From Paenibacillus sp. NAIST15-1 (GTDB lineage Bacteria; Bacillota; Bacilli; Paenibacillales; Paenibacillaceae), in assembly GCF_001894745.1 (NCBI RefSeq), contig NZ_BBYF01000016.1, forward strand, positions 62,001 through 126,000: 64,000 nt of DNA, given 5' to 3'. Under the pieces are notes generated by a model. The model searched no databases. It had not been told where the DNA came from and worked only from the letters and a program-made list of their open reading frames with translations. Shown in pieces: positions 34,243 to 43,712 of the stretch. A program made the translations under genes and the position numbers. The first letter of the stretch is position 1. The number at the start of each line of letters is the position of its first letter.

Positions 34243-35031
34243 TCAAGTTGGTTGAGACGGCTTACTAGCTACAATTCGGAGCCGCTTATAATCGCCAGTC
34301 CACACACCGTTATGATACAGAGTAGGTCGGCATTTCGCTTGAACCAGTTCCATAAATCGTGGAATATCCGCTGAAGATAAGGATGAAGTAAAATCATGCG
34401 TGAAGGCATGCAGCCAATGGAGCAGACCGTTCTCACCGTCAGTCAATAACGTGGGGCGTTCGAAGTGAATCGCAGAGGTGACTTGAAATCCGGCCTGCTC
34501 AAGAACAGTGCTGTATTCGCCAATAGTCGGATAATACCAGGGATGAAGCGGCTTCGGATCGATACTGAAGTGTTGCTCTAGAACCTCCTCGATGGCTCCA
34601 ACAATAACTTCCACATTCCCTTTGCCTCCAAGCTCTGCGACGAAGCGCCCGCCAGGACGTAGAGCGGTGTAGATATGGCGTGCGGCTGCTTCAGGCTTCT
34701 TTACCCAGTGGAGGGCGGCGTTCGATAATGCGGCATCAAATGATCCTGCGTAATGTCCGGGGCATTCGGCGGTGATATCCATGGGGATGAAGGTGAGGGA
34801 GGGATATTTGTTACGTGCCTGCTCAATCATGTTGACGGATTGGTCGATTCCGACTACTCTTGCCCCTGCCTCTGCCATGTTAGCTGCCAAATCGCCCGTC
34901 CCGCATCCCACATCAAGAATTCTCTCTCCTGGCTGTGGCGAGAGCCATCCTACTACATCTGTGCCATACTGCGATACAAATTGAAGCTTGCTGTCATACA
35001 GTACAGGATTCCAATGATGATCGGTTGACAT
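34243..35031 (-). CDS. class I SAM-dependent methyltransferase (trans-aconitate methyltransferase-like)
   Basis: 262 aa. The SAM-binding motif I is ILDVGCGTGDLAANMAEAG, followed by motif II VVGIDQSVNMIEQAR and the post-motif FDAALSNAALHWVKKPEAAARHIYTALRPGGRFVAELGG. This arrangement, including ALHWV, is that of trans-aconitate methyltransferase-like (Tam) enzymes acting on small carboxylates, but the substrate cannot be assigned. The start at 35031 was chosen because GAGGAGG precedes it; a more upstream ATG at 35079 lacks a site. Divergent from bdbD. Confidence 0.86.
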   Translation of the reverse strand: MSTDHHWNPVLYDSKLQFVSQYGTDVVGWLSPQPGERILDVGCGTGDLAANMAEAGARVVGIDQSVNMIEQARNKYPSLTFIPMDITAECPGHYAGSFDAALSNAALHWVKKPEAAARHIYTALRPGGRFVAELGGKGNVEVIVGAIEEVLEQHFSIDPKPLHPWYYPTIGEYSTVLEQAGFQVTSAIHFERPTLLTDGENGLLHWLHAFTHDFTSSLSSADIPRFMELVQAKCRPTLYHNGVWTGDYKRLRIVASKPSQPT

Positions 35032-35127
35032 TAGCAACGCCTCCTCTTTTGTTACCTTCGATAGGATCGATTGATCCACTGCAATTAGTATGACAGATGG
35101 GATGTATATAGGTGAAATATATAATAT

Positions 35128-35142
35128 CTATAAACTTTATAG
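35128..35142. promoter_or_regulatory. A+T-rich palindrome between divergent methyltransferase and bdbD genes
   Basis: CTATAAACTTTATAG has perfect 7-nt arms around a single central base. The surrounding 35080-35170 is very A+T-rich and may contain promoters for both directions. The 257-nt intergenic stretch shows no gene. Confidence 0.35.
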
Positions 35143-35288
35143 TTATTAATTATTGAAAGGCTAGGTTGTTGCAAAGTGATGGCAATCTTTGATAAATAAT
35201 CTTTCATTTTGCACAAAAGAAATGGAAAAATGGACAGCTTTCCATTACATTTAAGGAAGGTGAAAAAAAGTTAGAAGAGGTGAATAGA

Positions 35289-36080
35289 TTGGGTAAATCT
35301 TCAAAATCCAAACGTGCGAAGCAGCCTGGTCAGACTAGACCTTCAACTTCAGCATCCACTGCTGGACAATCCCGGCCAACGTCAGCTTCACGCAGCAATA
35401 AAAAGCGCAATGACCGCATCTTCATGTTCATGATTCCTGTGGCCATTGTGGTTCTGCTCGGACTTATATTTGTATTGAACAAGCAAGGGGAGCAGATCAA
35501 GCAGGATGAGGTCTTGAACAGACCTGCCGTTCAGTTCGATCTGACTGGACAGCCGACACTTGGTTCTACAGAGGCGAAGGTGTCAATTGTCGAATTCGGT
35601 GATTATAAATGCCCTGCATGTAAGGACTGGGAAACAACGGTGTTCCCGCAGTTGAAGAAGGACTTTATCGATACGGGGAAAGTGCAGTTCACCTTCATCA
35701 ATTACCCGTTCATCGGCAACTCTTATTTAGCGGCGAATGCAGCAGAGGAAGTGTTCCGTCAGAAGCCGGAAGCATTCTGGCCTTATCATGAGGCAATTTA
35801 TCATGCGCAGGGCAAAGAGCAAGACAATTGGGTGACAACCCCATTGCTCGTAGACCTAGCCAAGCAGGTGTCGTCAGACATCGATGTAGCGAAGTTGGAA
35901 GATGCAATTGAGAAGCAGGCGCACAAAGACGCTATCGCGCAGGATTTGAAGTTAAAGGATCTTGCGAAGGTATCAGGTACGCCATCTGTGTATGTGAATG
36001 GCAAAGAGTTTACAGGTCAATGGGACAGCTACAGTGAATTGAAAGCGTTCATCGAGAACGCATTGAATGAAGCGAAATAG
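35289..36080 (+). CDS. bdbD: membrane-anchored DsbA-like thiol-disulfide oxidoreductase (BdbD)
   Basis: Oxidises cysteines in exported proteins on the outer face of the membrane. 263 aa. A basic, Ser/Thr-rich cytoplasmic tail (1-40) is followed by one membrane segment (about 44-64: IFMFMIPVAIVVLLGLIFV) and the thioredoxin-like domain with an inserted helical region. The active site CPAC is at Cys108-Cys111, and the cis-Pro region is SGTPSVYVNG. The TTG at 35289 lies 6 nt after GAGGTG and is preferred over the GTG at 35280, which overlaps that site. The partner bdbC follows 78 nt downstream. Confidence 0.9.
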   Translation: MGKSSKSKRAKQPGQTRPSTSASTAGQSRPTSASRSNKKRNDRIFMFMIPVAIVVLLGLIFVLNKQGEQIKQDEVLNRPAVQFDLTGQPTLGSTEAKVSIVEFGDYKCPACKDWETTVFPQLKKDFIDTGKVQFTFINYPFIGNSYLAANAAEEVFRQKPEAFWPYHEAIYHAQGKEQDNWVTTPLLVDLAKQVSSDIDVAKLEDAIEKQAHKDAIAQDLKLKDLAKVSGTPSVYVNGKEFTGQWDSYSELKAFIENALNEAK

Positions 36081-36158
36081 CATCTACAACGAGTATACAA
36101 GCGGTAAGTGATTCGTTCGTTAATAGTGTTATTCTTTTAAATCAGGAGGTAATGATAT

Positions 36159-36575
36159 ATGTCTGTAATCCGGCGTTATGCATTATATGTTGCTTGGATC
36201 ATCTCCCTGATTGCAACTTGTGGAAGCTTGTATATGAGTGAAATATTGTTGTGGGAACCGTGCAAATTGTGTTGGGTTCAGCGGATATTTATGTATCCGC
36301 TCGTCCTTGTGCTGGGGATTGCCGCATACCGCAATGACCGCAGTATCGTTCGGTATACACTCCCGCTATCGATTATCGGCGGGTCAGTATCAACCTATCA
36401 TTATTTGTTGCAGAAGGTACCGGGGATGGCAAGCTTAACTCCTTGCCGCTCTGGGGTTCCGTGTAATTACGATTATATGGAAGGCTGGATTACAATTCCG
36501 TTGTTGGCGTTTATCGCATTTCTACTCATCACGATTCTGCTGATCATCGCACGCAAAAACGAGCCAGAGGAATAA
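36159..36575 (+). CDS. bdbC: disulfide bond formation protein BdbC (DsbB family)
   Basis: Quinone-linked membrane oxidase that reoxidises BdbD. 138 aa with four predicted membrane segments. The first cysteine pair is Cys35-x2-Cys38 ([10 protein letters not shown]) in the first loop, and the second is Cys96/Cys102 (TPCRSGVPC) in the second loop, as required for electron relay. AGGAGG lies upstream of the ATG. In B. subtilis the bdbDC pair supports competence and other secreted disulfide proteins; same gene order here. Confidence 0.93.
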   Translation: MSVIRRYALYVAWIISLIATCGSLYMSEILLWEPCKLCWVQRIFMYPLVLVLGIAAYRNDRSIVRYTLPLSIIGGSVSTYHYLLQKVPGMASLTPCRSGVPCNYDYMEGWITIPLLAFIAFLLITILLIIARKNEPEE

Positions 36576-36613
36576 GGCGTAGGGTTGTCGACGAGGTGGG
36601 GGAGAAGGAAATG

Positions 36614-37885
36614 ATGAAATTCGGATTGCAAATGAAAATGGTAGTTGGCATGCTGGTGGTGTCGGGCGTTACCTATGCGACAAGCGGATTTTTCATCTTC
36701 GTGCTGAAGCCGTACTTAGCACCAGGAATGAATGAACTGTTGTATGACGGCATCATCTTCATGCTCGGCATATTCTGGACCTGCTTGCTAGGTTGGCTTG
36801 CAGCACGCCTCATTGTGAAGCCGATTATTCAATTGACGAAGATGGCAGACGAGGCGGCGCAGGGAAAGTTGAATGTGAGCCTACCGTCGTACCATTTCCA
36901 TGATGAGGTCAATGTTCTGATTGCTTCTTTTGGCCAAATGGTACGCAATTTGCAGCATATGATTACAGAAATTAAAAGCAGTGTTGATATTACGACGCAA
37001 AATACTTCAACATTAAGCGGTGCCATGACTCAAGCCGCTCACCAGATCGAACAAATCTCCTGCGCGGCTGACGAGATGAATCGTGGAGCGGAGCAGCAGG
37101 CGATGTGGACTGCCTCAGCAGCTGAATCGGTGGAACAGATTCACGCCTCAGCTGCTGCCGTTCAGGAAAGAGCGGAAGAGACGGAGCGTATGACTCAAGA
37201 TATGCTTGGAACGCTTGCAGACAGTGAGGAGATGTTGAAGTCGATCATTGATGGCATGCTGATGGCGGCTGAATCTGGACAGGCCTCGATAGACACGGTA
37301 CAGCGGCTCAGCGAGCAGGCGGAACAGATTGGAGATATTTCGACTACGGTGCGAGAAATTGCTGATCAGACGCATTTGCTTGCCCTGAATGCTTCGATTG
37401 AAGCGGCTAGAGCAGGAGAGCATGGTGCTGGATTTGCCGTCATCGCATCCCAAGTTCGGAAGCTGGCGGAGCAGAGTGCTTCTGCGGTGAATAATATTAA
37501 TGACCGCATCGTTCTGATGCAGTCTCAGGTGGAGCAGGCTGTTCGCTTGATTACGAAGCAAGTCGACATCGTAAGTGTTGAAGCGGCGAAGAAGGATGAA
37601 GCTGCAAATGCCCTGAGTGCTATCGCACATGTAACGAAGCAGGCTTCGAAGGCCGTTCATGATATTGCAAGTGAAGTAGAGCAGCAGACAGAGCGCTTCG
37701 CAACTACGCTGGAGCAGACACGGAGGATGGCTTCCATTGTCAATGAGATGGCGGAAGGCACTCGTCAGGTAGCGAGTGCGACACAAGAACAGACAGCTGT
37801 CATGGAAGAAATGGCTGCCTCCTCTGATGTGTTACGAGATCAGGCGACTCGTTTGCAGGCGCAGACATCGGCATTTAAGAATTAA
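36614..37885 (+). CDS. methyl-accepting chemotaxis-like signalling protein without a large sensor domain
   Basis: 423 aa. Two membrane segments (about 8-32 and 45-70) are separated by only about 15 residues, so no periplasmic ligand domain is present. A HAMP domain (about 70-125) and the methyl-accepting signalling domain follow. Its hairpin tip is [40 protein letters not shown]. It may sense an intramembrane or cytoplasmic cue, or act as a signalling adaptor. ATGs at 36611 and 36614 are both served by GGGGGAG; 36614 is chosen by resemblance to [12 protein letters not shown] starts. It lies 38 nt after bdbC, so it could be co-transcribed. Confidence 0.87.
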   Translation: MKFGLQMKMVVGMLVVSGVTYATSGFFIFVLKPYLAPGMNELLYDGIIFMLGIFWTCLLGWLAARLIVKPIIQLTKMADEAAQGKLNVSLPSYHFHDEVNVLIASFGQMVRNLQHMITEIKSSVDITTQNTSTLSGAMTQAAHQIEQISCAADEMNRGAEQQAMWTASAAESVEQIHASAAAVQERAEETERMTQDMLGTLADSEEMLKSIIDGMLMAAESGQASIDTVQRLSEQAEQIGDISTTVREIADQTHLLALNASIEAARAGEHGAGFAVIASQVRKLAEQSASAVNNINDRIVLMQSQVEQAVRLITKQVDIVSVEAAKKDEAANALSAIAHVTKQASKAVHDIASEVEQQTERFATTLEQTRRMASIVNEMAEGTRQVASATQEQTAVMEEMAASSDVLRDQATRLQAQTSAFKN

Positions 37886-37920
37886 AATAGGAAATTACCT
37901 AATTAATAGCAATTGAACGT

Positions 37921-37956
37921 AGACTTGCATCAGCCAAATGGATGCAAGTCTTTTCT
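37921..37956 (+). terminator. terminator after the chemoreceptor-like gene
   Basis: Stem GACTTGCATC / GATGCAAGTC (37922-37931 and 37941-37950), 9-nt loop, then TTTTCTT. Confidence 0.85.
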
Positions 37957-38071
37957 TGTGACATTTGTTCATAAACTGGTATGTAAAATACATGTTCATT
38001 TGCGGCGAAATTGATATGATGGAGATTAAGTGCTTCACAATAAACGGTATAAGGCAGGAGGAGAATAAATC

Positions 38072-39814
38072 TTGACAACGCTTTCATATGGAAGTCAGCA
38101 ATTTATGCTTCAAGGCAAGCCTACACTGCTTATTTCTGGTGCTGTTCATTATTTCCGCATTGTGCCTGAATACTGGACAGATCGGCTTCGCAAGGTGAAA
38201 GCGATGGGCTGCAACTGCGTAGAGACATATATTGCTTGGAACGTGCATGAGCCGCGAGAAGGTCAGTTCAACTTCAAAGGAATGGCTGACATTGCGGAGT
38301 TTGTCCGCATTGCAGAGCGCGAAGGTCTGTACGTTATTGTGCGCCCAAGCCCTTACATATGTGCGGAATGGGAGTTCGGGGGGCTGCCGGCTTGGCTGCT
38401 GAAGGAAGATATGCGGCTGCGCTGCAGTGATCCTAGATTCCTAGAGAAGGTATCCGCATACTATGATGCCCTTCTCCCGCAATTGAAGCCGTTGCTTGCG
38501 ACAGCAGGGGGGCCAATTATTGCCGTGCAAATTGAAAACGAGTATGGCAGCTATGGCAATGATCAGGCTTACTTGCAAGCTTTGCGCGGCATGTTGGTAG
38601 AACGTGGCATCGATGTCCTATTATTCACTTCAGATGGTCCTAGTGATGATATGCTGCAGGGTGGGATGGCCGATGGCGTGCTCGCGACCGTCAACTTTGG
38701 TTCGAGACCGAAGGATGCGTTTGACAAGCTGAAACAGTATCAGTCAGATGCGCCGCTTATGTGTATGGAGTATTGGAACGGTTGGTTCGATCACTGGTTC
38801 GAAGAGCATCATACGCGCAGCGCAGAAGATGCAGCGCAGGTGCTGGATGAGATGCTGGGAATGGGCGCATCGGTGAACTTCTATATGCTGCATGGGGGTA
38901 CGAACTTCGGATTTGGCAGTGGAGCTAATCACGGGGGACGCTTCAAGCCAACGGTAACCAGCTATGACTATGATAGTGCGATTAGTGAAGCAGGAGATAT
39001 TACACCGAAGTATCGGTTATTCCGAGAGGTAATCGGTAAGTATGTACCGCTGCCTGAAGGTGACCTGCCTGAGAATACGCCTAAGACAGCGTACGGTGAA
39101 GTCACAGTGAACCGAGCTGTGAAGCTGTTCGATACGCTTGCGTCTATGACGGATGTGAAGATGAGTATATGCCCGGAGCCAATGGAAATGTATGATCAGA
39201 ATAATGGCTTTATCTTGTACTCCACTCAAGTGTCTGGTCCACGCACAGAATGCACGCTTACGATTCAGGATGTTCACGATCGTGCTCATGTATTCTTGGA
39301 TCAGAAGCTAATCGGCATAGTGGAGCGCTGGGATCCCCAGAAGCTGGCGGTGACGATTCCAGAGGGTGGAGCGCGGCTTGATATTTTTGTAGAAAATATG
39401 GGGCGTGTCAACTATGGATCAGAGCTGTATGATCGCAAAGGGATTACGCATGGCGTTCGATTGAATGGGCAATTTCTGTTCCATTGGGAAGTGCGCAGTT
39501 TGGAGTTGGAGAATCTGAATGGCTTGCAATTCAAAACAGCTGATTCTGGGTTGGAGGGAGAGCAGCCGGCATTCTACGAGGCTACGCTATCGATTCAAGA
39601 GCAGCCGCAGGATACATTTCTTCGCTTGGATGGATGGAAGAAGGGTGTAGTGTTCGTAAATGGCTTCAATCTTGGACGTTACTGGGAAGTTGGTCCGCAG
39701 CAGACACTCTATGTTCCAGCACCGATACTCCGCCAAGGAGAAAACCAAATTGTCGTATTTGAGCTGCACACACCGGGGGACAAGCTTACTTTTGAAGCGG
39801 TTCCGTCCTTATAA
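38072..39814 (+). CDS. beta-galactosidase, glycoside hydrolase family 35
   Basis: 580 aa. It has a GH35 catalytic barrel (about 1-330) and two C-terminal beta-sandwich domains. The N-terminal pattern FMLQGKPTLLISGAVHYFRI and ETYIAWNVHEP is diagnostic. The acid/base is Glu157 in VQIENEYGSYG and the nucleophile is Glu233 in CMEYWNGWFDHW. There is no signal peptide, so it acts in the cytoplasm on imported beta-galactosides. It starts with TTG at 38072, set by AGGAGGAG at 38056-38063. No transporter or regulator for galactosides is adjacent. Confidence 0.92.
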   Translation: MTTLSYGSQQFMLQGKPTLLISGAVHYFRIVPEYWTDRLRKVKAMGCNCVETYIAWNVHEPREGQFNFKGMADIAEFVRIAEREGLYVIVRPSPYICAEWEFGGLPAWLLKEDMRLRCSDPRFLEKVSAYYDALLPQLKPLLATAGGPIIAVQIENEYGSYGNDQAYLQALRGMLVERGIDVLLFTSDGPSDDMLQGGMADGVLATVNFGSRPKDAFDKLKQYQSDAPLMCMEYWNGWFDHWFEEHHTRSAEDAAQVLDEMLGMGASVNFYMLHGGTNFGFGSGANHGGRFKPTVTSYDYDSAISEAGDITPKYRLFREVIGKYVPLPEGDLPENTPKTAYGEVTVNRAVKLFDTLASMTDVKMSICPEPMEMYDQNNGFILYSTQVSGPRTECTLTIQDVHDRAHVFLDQKLIGIVERWDPQKLAVTIPEGGARLDIFVENMGRVNYGSELYDRKGITHGVRLNGQFLFHWEVRSLELENLNGLQFKTADSGLEGEQPAFYEATLSIQEQPQDTFLRLDGWKKGVVFVNGFNLGRYWEVGPQQTLYVPAPILRQGENQIVVFELHTPGDKLTFEAVPSL

Positions 39815-39841
39815 TGCCATATGTAGATTGTCGGAAATACA

Positions 39842-39880
39842 GAGCAGCCTTTCTTCTTCCGAGAAGGGCTGCTCACTTAT
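39842..39880 (+). terminator. probable terminator after the GH35 gene
   Basis: Arms GAGCAGCC / GGCTGCTC (39842-39849 and 39867-39874) with an inner TCTTC / GAGAA pairing. A weak T-rich tail (ACTTATTTTG) follows, so confidence is moderate. Confidence 0.55.
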
Positions 39881-39926
39881 TTTGCTTCACAACAAGGTTA
39901 ATTATGCCTAAGTCGATCAAAGTTAA

Positions 39927-40994
39927 TCAAATGACCGGAAGCATGTTGTCGGCTTCAGCAGGAATGAGATCAGGGATAAGATCGATTCCGGGTTCCAGTA
40001 CGGAACTAGGTTCTTCTACCACTTCGACTGTATCTTGAACGGCATCGGACAATGGTTCTGCCACTTCTTCATGATTTGGAGATCCAACGGTTGTCTGTAT
40101 GAACGTTGTTACTCCTTGCCGGTAGCGTTCTTGATCAACGGAATAAGCGGTACCATGCCCGGCTCCCTCAATGAGGATCAATGAAGATGTATCATGCTTC
40201 GCTTCATGCAGTTGCTCACTCATCCATGTCGGCACGAAACGATCCTCCTTGCCATGAATGAATAAGACGGGGAGGGGGCACGTCTTCATAATTCGTAATG
40301 GGCTTACTTGCTCCATGCGGAATCCAGCCTTTCGCAGAAGCAATCGATTAATGAGTGCCATAGTAGGCCATGCAGGCATTTGATTCAGCTTCGTTACTTG
40401 ATAATGAATGAGCTGTGTCAAATCGGAGTAGGGGCAGTCAGCCACAATGAATTGCACCTGTGGCCTGCGGATTGCTGCGTATTCGAGCACGGTTCCCCCA
40501 CCAAGCGATTGACCATGCAATCCAATGATGCAATCCTTCCCCTTCCGTTCAACAATCCAGTCCACCCACATTTGCACATCGTATTTTTCTTTGTAGCCAA
40601 AGGTTGTGTACTTGCCTTCACTCTGACCATGCCTGCGCTGATCAATAAGTAGTACATTAAAGCCTTGCTCGGTGAACATATCCATAAATTGAGCTGACCA
40701 AGGAAGAGCTCCTGTATAGCCGTGAACAATTAGCGCAATCCGGCGTGAATTCGGAAATTTCTCCATATAATAGCCGTGCAGCTTAATGCCATCATGGCTT
40801 CGGATAGTGACTTCTTCTTTGCGGCAAGCTTCAAATTGTTCACGAGTAAAGACCCCTTGCTGTTCAAGCATCTCCAGACAGCGCTCGTAGGTGGAACATT
40901 TGGAGCGCGTCATATAGTGAACAGCATAATGGGGAATGAGCCAAGCAGACAGTAACAAAAAGATAATAATGCCAAATGCAATCGGTGTCAGCAT
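39927..40994 (-). CDS. membrane-anchored alpha/beta hydrolase
   Basis: 355 aa. The N-terminal membrane segment (about 5-28: IAFGIIIFLLLSAWLIP) is followed by an alpha/beta-hydrolase domain facing outward or inward. Motifs are the oxyanion-hole region LIVHGYTG, nucleophile elbow GLHGQSLGGG, acid-region FIHGKEDRFVP and His in GAGHGTAYS. The C-terminal 50 residues are acidic and low complexity. The start at 40994 was chosen because GGAGG precedes it on the minus strand. The frame is open to 41129, but those 45 residues have no ribosome site. Related to B. subtilis YqkD-like hydrolases; substrate unknown. Confidence 0.82.
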   Translation of the reverse strand: MLTPIAFGIIIFLLLSAWLIPHYAVHYMTRSKCSTYERCLEMLEQQGVFTREQFEACRKEEVTIRSHDGIKLHGYYMEKFPNSRRIALIVHGYTGALPWSAQFMDMFTEQGFNVLLIDQRRHGQSEGKYTTFGYKEKYDVQMWVDWIVERKGKDCIIGLHGQSLGGGTVLEYAAIRRPQVQFIVADCPYSDLTQLIHYQVTKLNQMPAWPTMALINRLLLRKAGFRMEQVSPLRIMKTCPLPVLFIHGKEDRFVPTWMSEQLHEAKHDTSSLILIEGAGHGTAYSVDQERYRQGVTTFIQTTVGSPNHEEVAEPLSDAVQDTVEVVEEPSSVLEPGIDLIPDLIPAEADNMLPVI

Positions 40995-41447
40995 TGCTGT
41001 CAGACCTCCAATCACGTATACATTAGTCAAGCATGTTGTCCGCGGATACGGATTAGGATGTGCAGATTGATGTCGATTTAACCGGACTCCAAGCAACCGT
41101 CGCAAGTAATGCTTCCAGTACTGAAGCATTGACCAAATAGCTAAGGAAAGATTCGTGTCATGGCTGAACGGGTAATGGGCTTATCAATATAGACTATGAC
41201 CATATAAACCTGTATGTGAAGTGGTATGAATTGCAAGAGCAGGATGGATTGGATTTCGGAGCCATTGTCCGTTACAATGGAACGGGGTAAGAGAAAGAAC
41301 GAACTCGAGGGTCGAATAACATTCCGAAGTGGAATTATATACATAAGAAAGCTTGAACAATGCAGCAATACAAATGACTGCAAGCTGATTATTCGTACTT
41401 TCATGAACATTACACACAGAAATGCCGCTGATTTAGCTGCAAGCCTG

Positions 41448-41476
41448 TGTCACATTTCGTCAAAAACGTTTATAAT
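41448..41476 (+). promoter_or_regulatory. candidate promoter of the asparagine synthetase gene
   Basis: A consensus TATAAT at 41471-41476 with a weak TGTCAC 17 nt upstream. The long upstream stretch 40995-41447 contains no accepted gene. Confidence 0.5.
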
Positions 41477-41491
41477 GATTGCATAGACAAG

Positions 41492-41507
41492 CCCCGCCTC
41501 TGCGGGG
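41492..41507 (+). promoter_or_regulatory. GC-rich leader hairpin before asnB
   Basis: CCCCGCCTCTGCGGGG forms a 6-bp all-GC stem with a 4-nt loop about 10 nt after the predicted start of the asnB transcript. No T run follows, so it is not a simple terminator; it may stabilise the mRNA or be an attenuator element. The leader is about 100 nt long. Confidence 0.45.
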
Positions 41508-41580
41508 TGTTGCCTTGTTCTGAGCGGGAACTGAGTACGTTCTACGCCATATGCAACGAGCGAAAGGATTTGGAACAATT

Positions 41581-43431
41581 ATGTGTGGCATTGCTGGTAT
41601 ATATCATTTTCATGATCAACAACCCTCTGAACAAGTAGTACGCTCGATGATGGACTTAATCCACCATCGCGGACCGAATGACGCGAAGCTGTGGATTGGC
41701 GATCGTGTTGGACTAGGCTTCCGCCGTCTGTCCATTATCGACGTCGCAGTTGGAGCGCAGCCGCTCAGCAACGAGGATGATTCGATTTGGATTATTTTCA
41801 ACGGGGAGATATACAATTATCAAGAGCTGCGTGAAGATTTGATCCATCGCGGGCACCAATTCAAGACACATACGGATACAGAAGTAATTATTCATCTGTA
41901 CGAAGAGCATGGTTCGAAGTGTGTGCATCATCTTCGCGGTATGTTTGGCTTCGCCATCTGGGATCGCAACAAGCAGGAGCTGTTTATTGCGCGTGACCAT
42001 TTCGGGATTAAGCCTGTATATTATTATCAAAATGACGAGATGTTCGTCTTTGGTTCGGAAATTAAAAGCTTGCTGGCGGTTCCAGGTGTTCAACGCCAAG
42101 TGAACATGAACAGCTTCTATAATTATTTAACATTCCAATACGTACCTGATCCGAACACGATGTATCAAGGGATTCATAAGCTGCCACCTGCGCACTCTAT
42201 CACAATCCCGTTCGGCGGGAAGCCGATCATTGAGAAGTATTGGGATCCAATGTTCGAGCCTGTTGATCGTCCATTGACACAAATTATCGAGGAAATTCGC
42301 GATGTCATGCGCGACTCCGTAGAGCACCATCTTCATAGTGAAGTGGAACGCGGCTGTTTCCTCTCCAGTGGGATTGACTCGACGATTACATCTACTTTGA
42401 TGCGTTCGATGGAACCGATTAAGACATTTAGTGTCGGCTTCGAAGGTGCGAACAATGAGACGATTATTGCTCGGGATACGGCTAGACAGCTGGATACGGA
42501 GCATTATGATCGCATGATTACACAGGAGATGTACTTCGACGCAGTACCGCGGGCGATCTGGCACTTGGACGAGCCAGTAGCGGATCCATCCGCGATTGCT
42601 TTGTATGAGGTTGCTCGCTTAGCGAAAGAGCATGTCACAGTCGTATTGTCAGGTGAGGGCGCGGATGAATTGTTCGGTGGATACCGCATATATCGCGAAC
42701 CGCATTCCCTTCGTTATCTGTCATGGATGCCTGAAGGCATGCAGCGTGCGATGCACAAGATGGTGCAGTCCGTTCCGTTCAACTTCTATGGCAAGAACTA
42801 CTTGCTTCGTGGAACGACGCCGCTTGAAGAACGATTCCTCGGCAACGCGAACATTATGACAGATGATGCGAAGGTAGAACTGCTGCGTGCGACACAGTCC
42901 GAGATTGCTGACTTCACGAAGCCGTTTGATATCGCACGCACCTATTATGACCGTACACGCCACCTGGATCCTGTATCGCGGATGCAGTATATCGATATGA
43001 ATCTGTGGATGCCTGGCGACATCCTGATGAAGGCGGATAAGCTGACGATGGCGCATTCGCTTGAACTGCGCGTTCCGTTCTTGGATCGCAAAGTATTCGA
43101 CGTGGCCCGCAGCATCCCAGCCCATTACCGCATTGCAGACGGTACGACGAAATATGCGCTTCGCAAAGCGATGCAGGGCATTATCCCAGATTCGGTATTG
43201 AACCGTCCGAAGCTTGGCTTCCCGGTACCAATGCGCGACTGGCTGCGCACGGAACGTGCAAACATCATGTGGGAAGAGCTGTCCGCAAGCGGTATTGACC
43301 ACCTCGTCAATTTGACGGCTGTTGAAGATATGTTCCGCCGTCACAAGAATGGACAAGGAGACTACTCCCGCAAGATTTGGACATTGCATGTGTTCGCCCT
43401 CTGGCACCGCACATACATGAAACAGCAATAA
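41581..43431 (+). CDS. asnB: asparagine synthase (glutamine-hydrolysing)
   Basis: Makes asparagine from aspartate, glutamine and ATP. 616 aa. The N-terminal class II glutaminase domain (1-210) starts MCGIAGIY with nucleophile Cys2, then RGPND, GEIYNYQELR and TDTEVI. The C-terminal synthetase domain has the PP-loop LSSGIDSTI and the later LSGEGADELFGGY. ATG at 41581 is fixed by the need for Cys2; the frame extends ten codons upstream. The ribosome site AAAGGA is 13 nt away. A single gene ended by a terminator. Length and LRVPFLDRKVFDVA fit AsnB/AsnO-type enzymes of Bacillales. Confidence 0.93.
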   Translation: MCGIAGIYHFHDQQPSEQVVRSMMDLIHHRGPNDAKLWIGDRVGLGFRRLSIIDVAVGAQPLSNEDDSIWIIFNGEIYNYQELREDLIHRGHQFKTHTDTEVIIHLYEEHGSKCVHHLRGMFGFAIWDRNKQELFIARDHFGIKPVYYYQNDEMFVFGSEIKSLLAVPGVQRQVNMNSFYNYLTFQYVPDPNTMYQGIHKLPPAHSITIPFGGKPIIEKYWDPMFEPVDRPLTQIIEEIRDVMRDSVEHHLHSEVERGCFLSSGIDSTITSTLMRSMEPIKTFSVGFEGANNETIIARDTARQLDTEHYDRMITQEMYFDAVPRAIWHLDEPVADPSAIALYEVARLAKEHVTVVLSGEGADELFGGYRIYREPHSLRYLSWMPEGMQRAMHKMVQSVPFNFYGKNYLLRGTTPLEERFLGNANIMTDDAKVELLRATQSEIADFTKPFDIARTYYDRTRHLDPVSRMQYIDMNLWMPGDILMKADKLTMAHSLELRVPFLDRKVFDVARSIPAHYRIADGTTKYALRKAMQGIIPDSVLNRPKLGFPVPMRDWLRTERANIMWEELSASGIDHLVNLTAVEDMFRRHKNGQGDYSRKIWTLHVFALWHRTYMKQQ

Positions 43432-43450
43432 AATAGTGGATTTAGATAAG

Positions 43451-43480
43451 CAGCTCCTGTTAAGCAGGGGCTGTTTTTTT
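43451..43480 (+). terminator. terminator of asnB
   Basis: Stem CAGCTCCTG / CAGGGGCTG (one G-U pair), TTAAG loop, then seven T. The following 43481-43712 shows no gene. Confidence 0.9.
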
Positions 43481-43712
43481 GCGTCCAGTTGAAACTGGGA
43501 AAATGCAGGATATTGTAATTCCGATTAGGCAGCATGCATCACATCTCATCTCATGAAACCAACTAATAAGCTCATTAATGAAGAACGCGATTATTATCGA
43601 AAAAGGGAGAATTTTGAACGTTAGCTGACAGGTTTAACAAAACTTGTTTGGGATTATTTTCATATCCCCATTACAATCAGAGTGAATCTATAAAAATTGG
43701 AGGTTATGAACC

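Noticed and set aside
41226..41486. Short forward frame in the long hydrolase-asnB intergenic region
   Set aside because: No ribosome site, low-complexity translation, and it runs over the asnB promoter.
41480..41580. T-box leader before asnB
   Set aside because: The conserved T-box sequence and terminator/antiterminator pair are absent.
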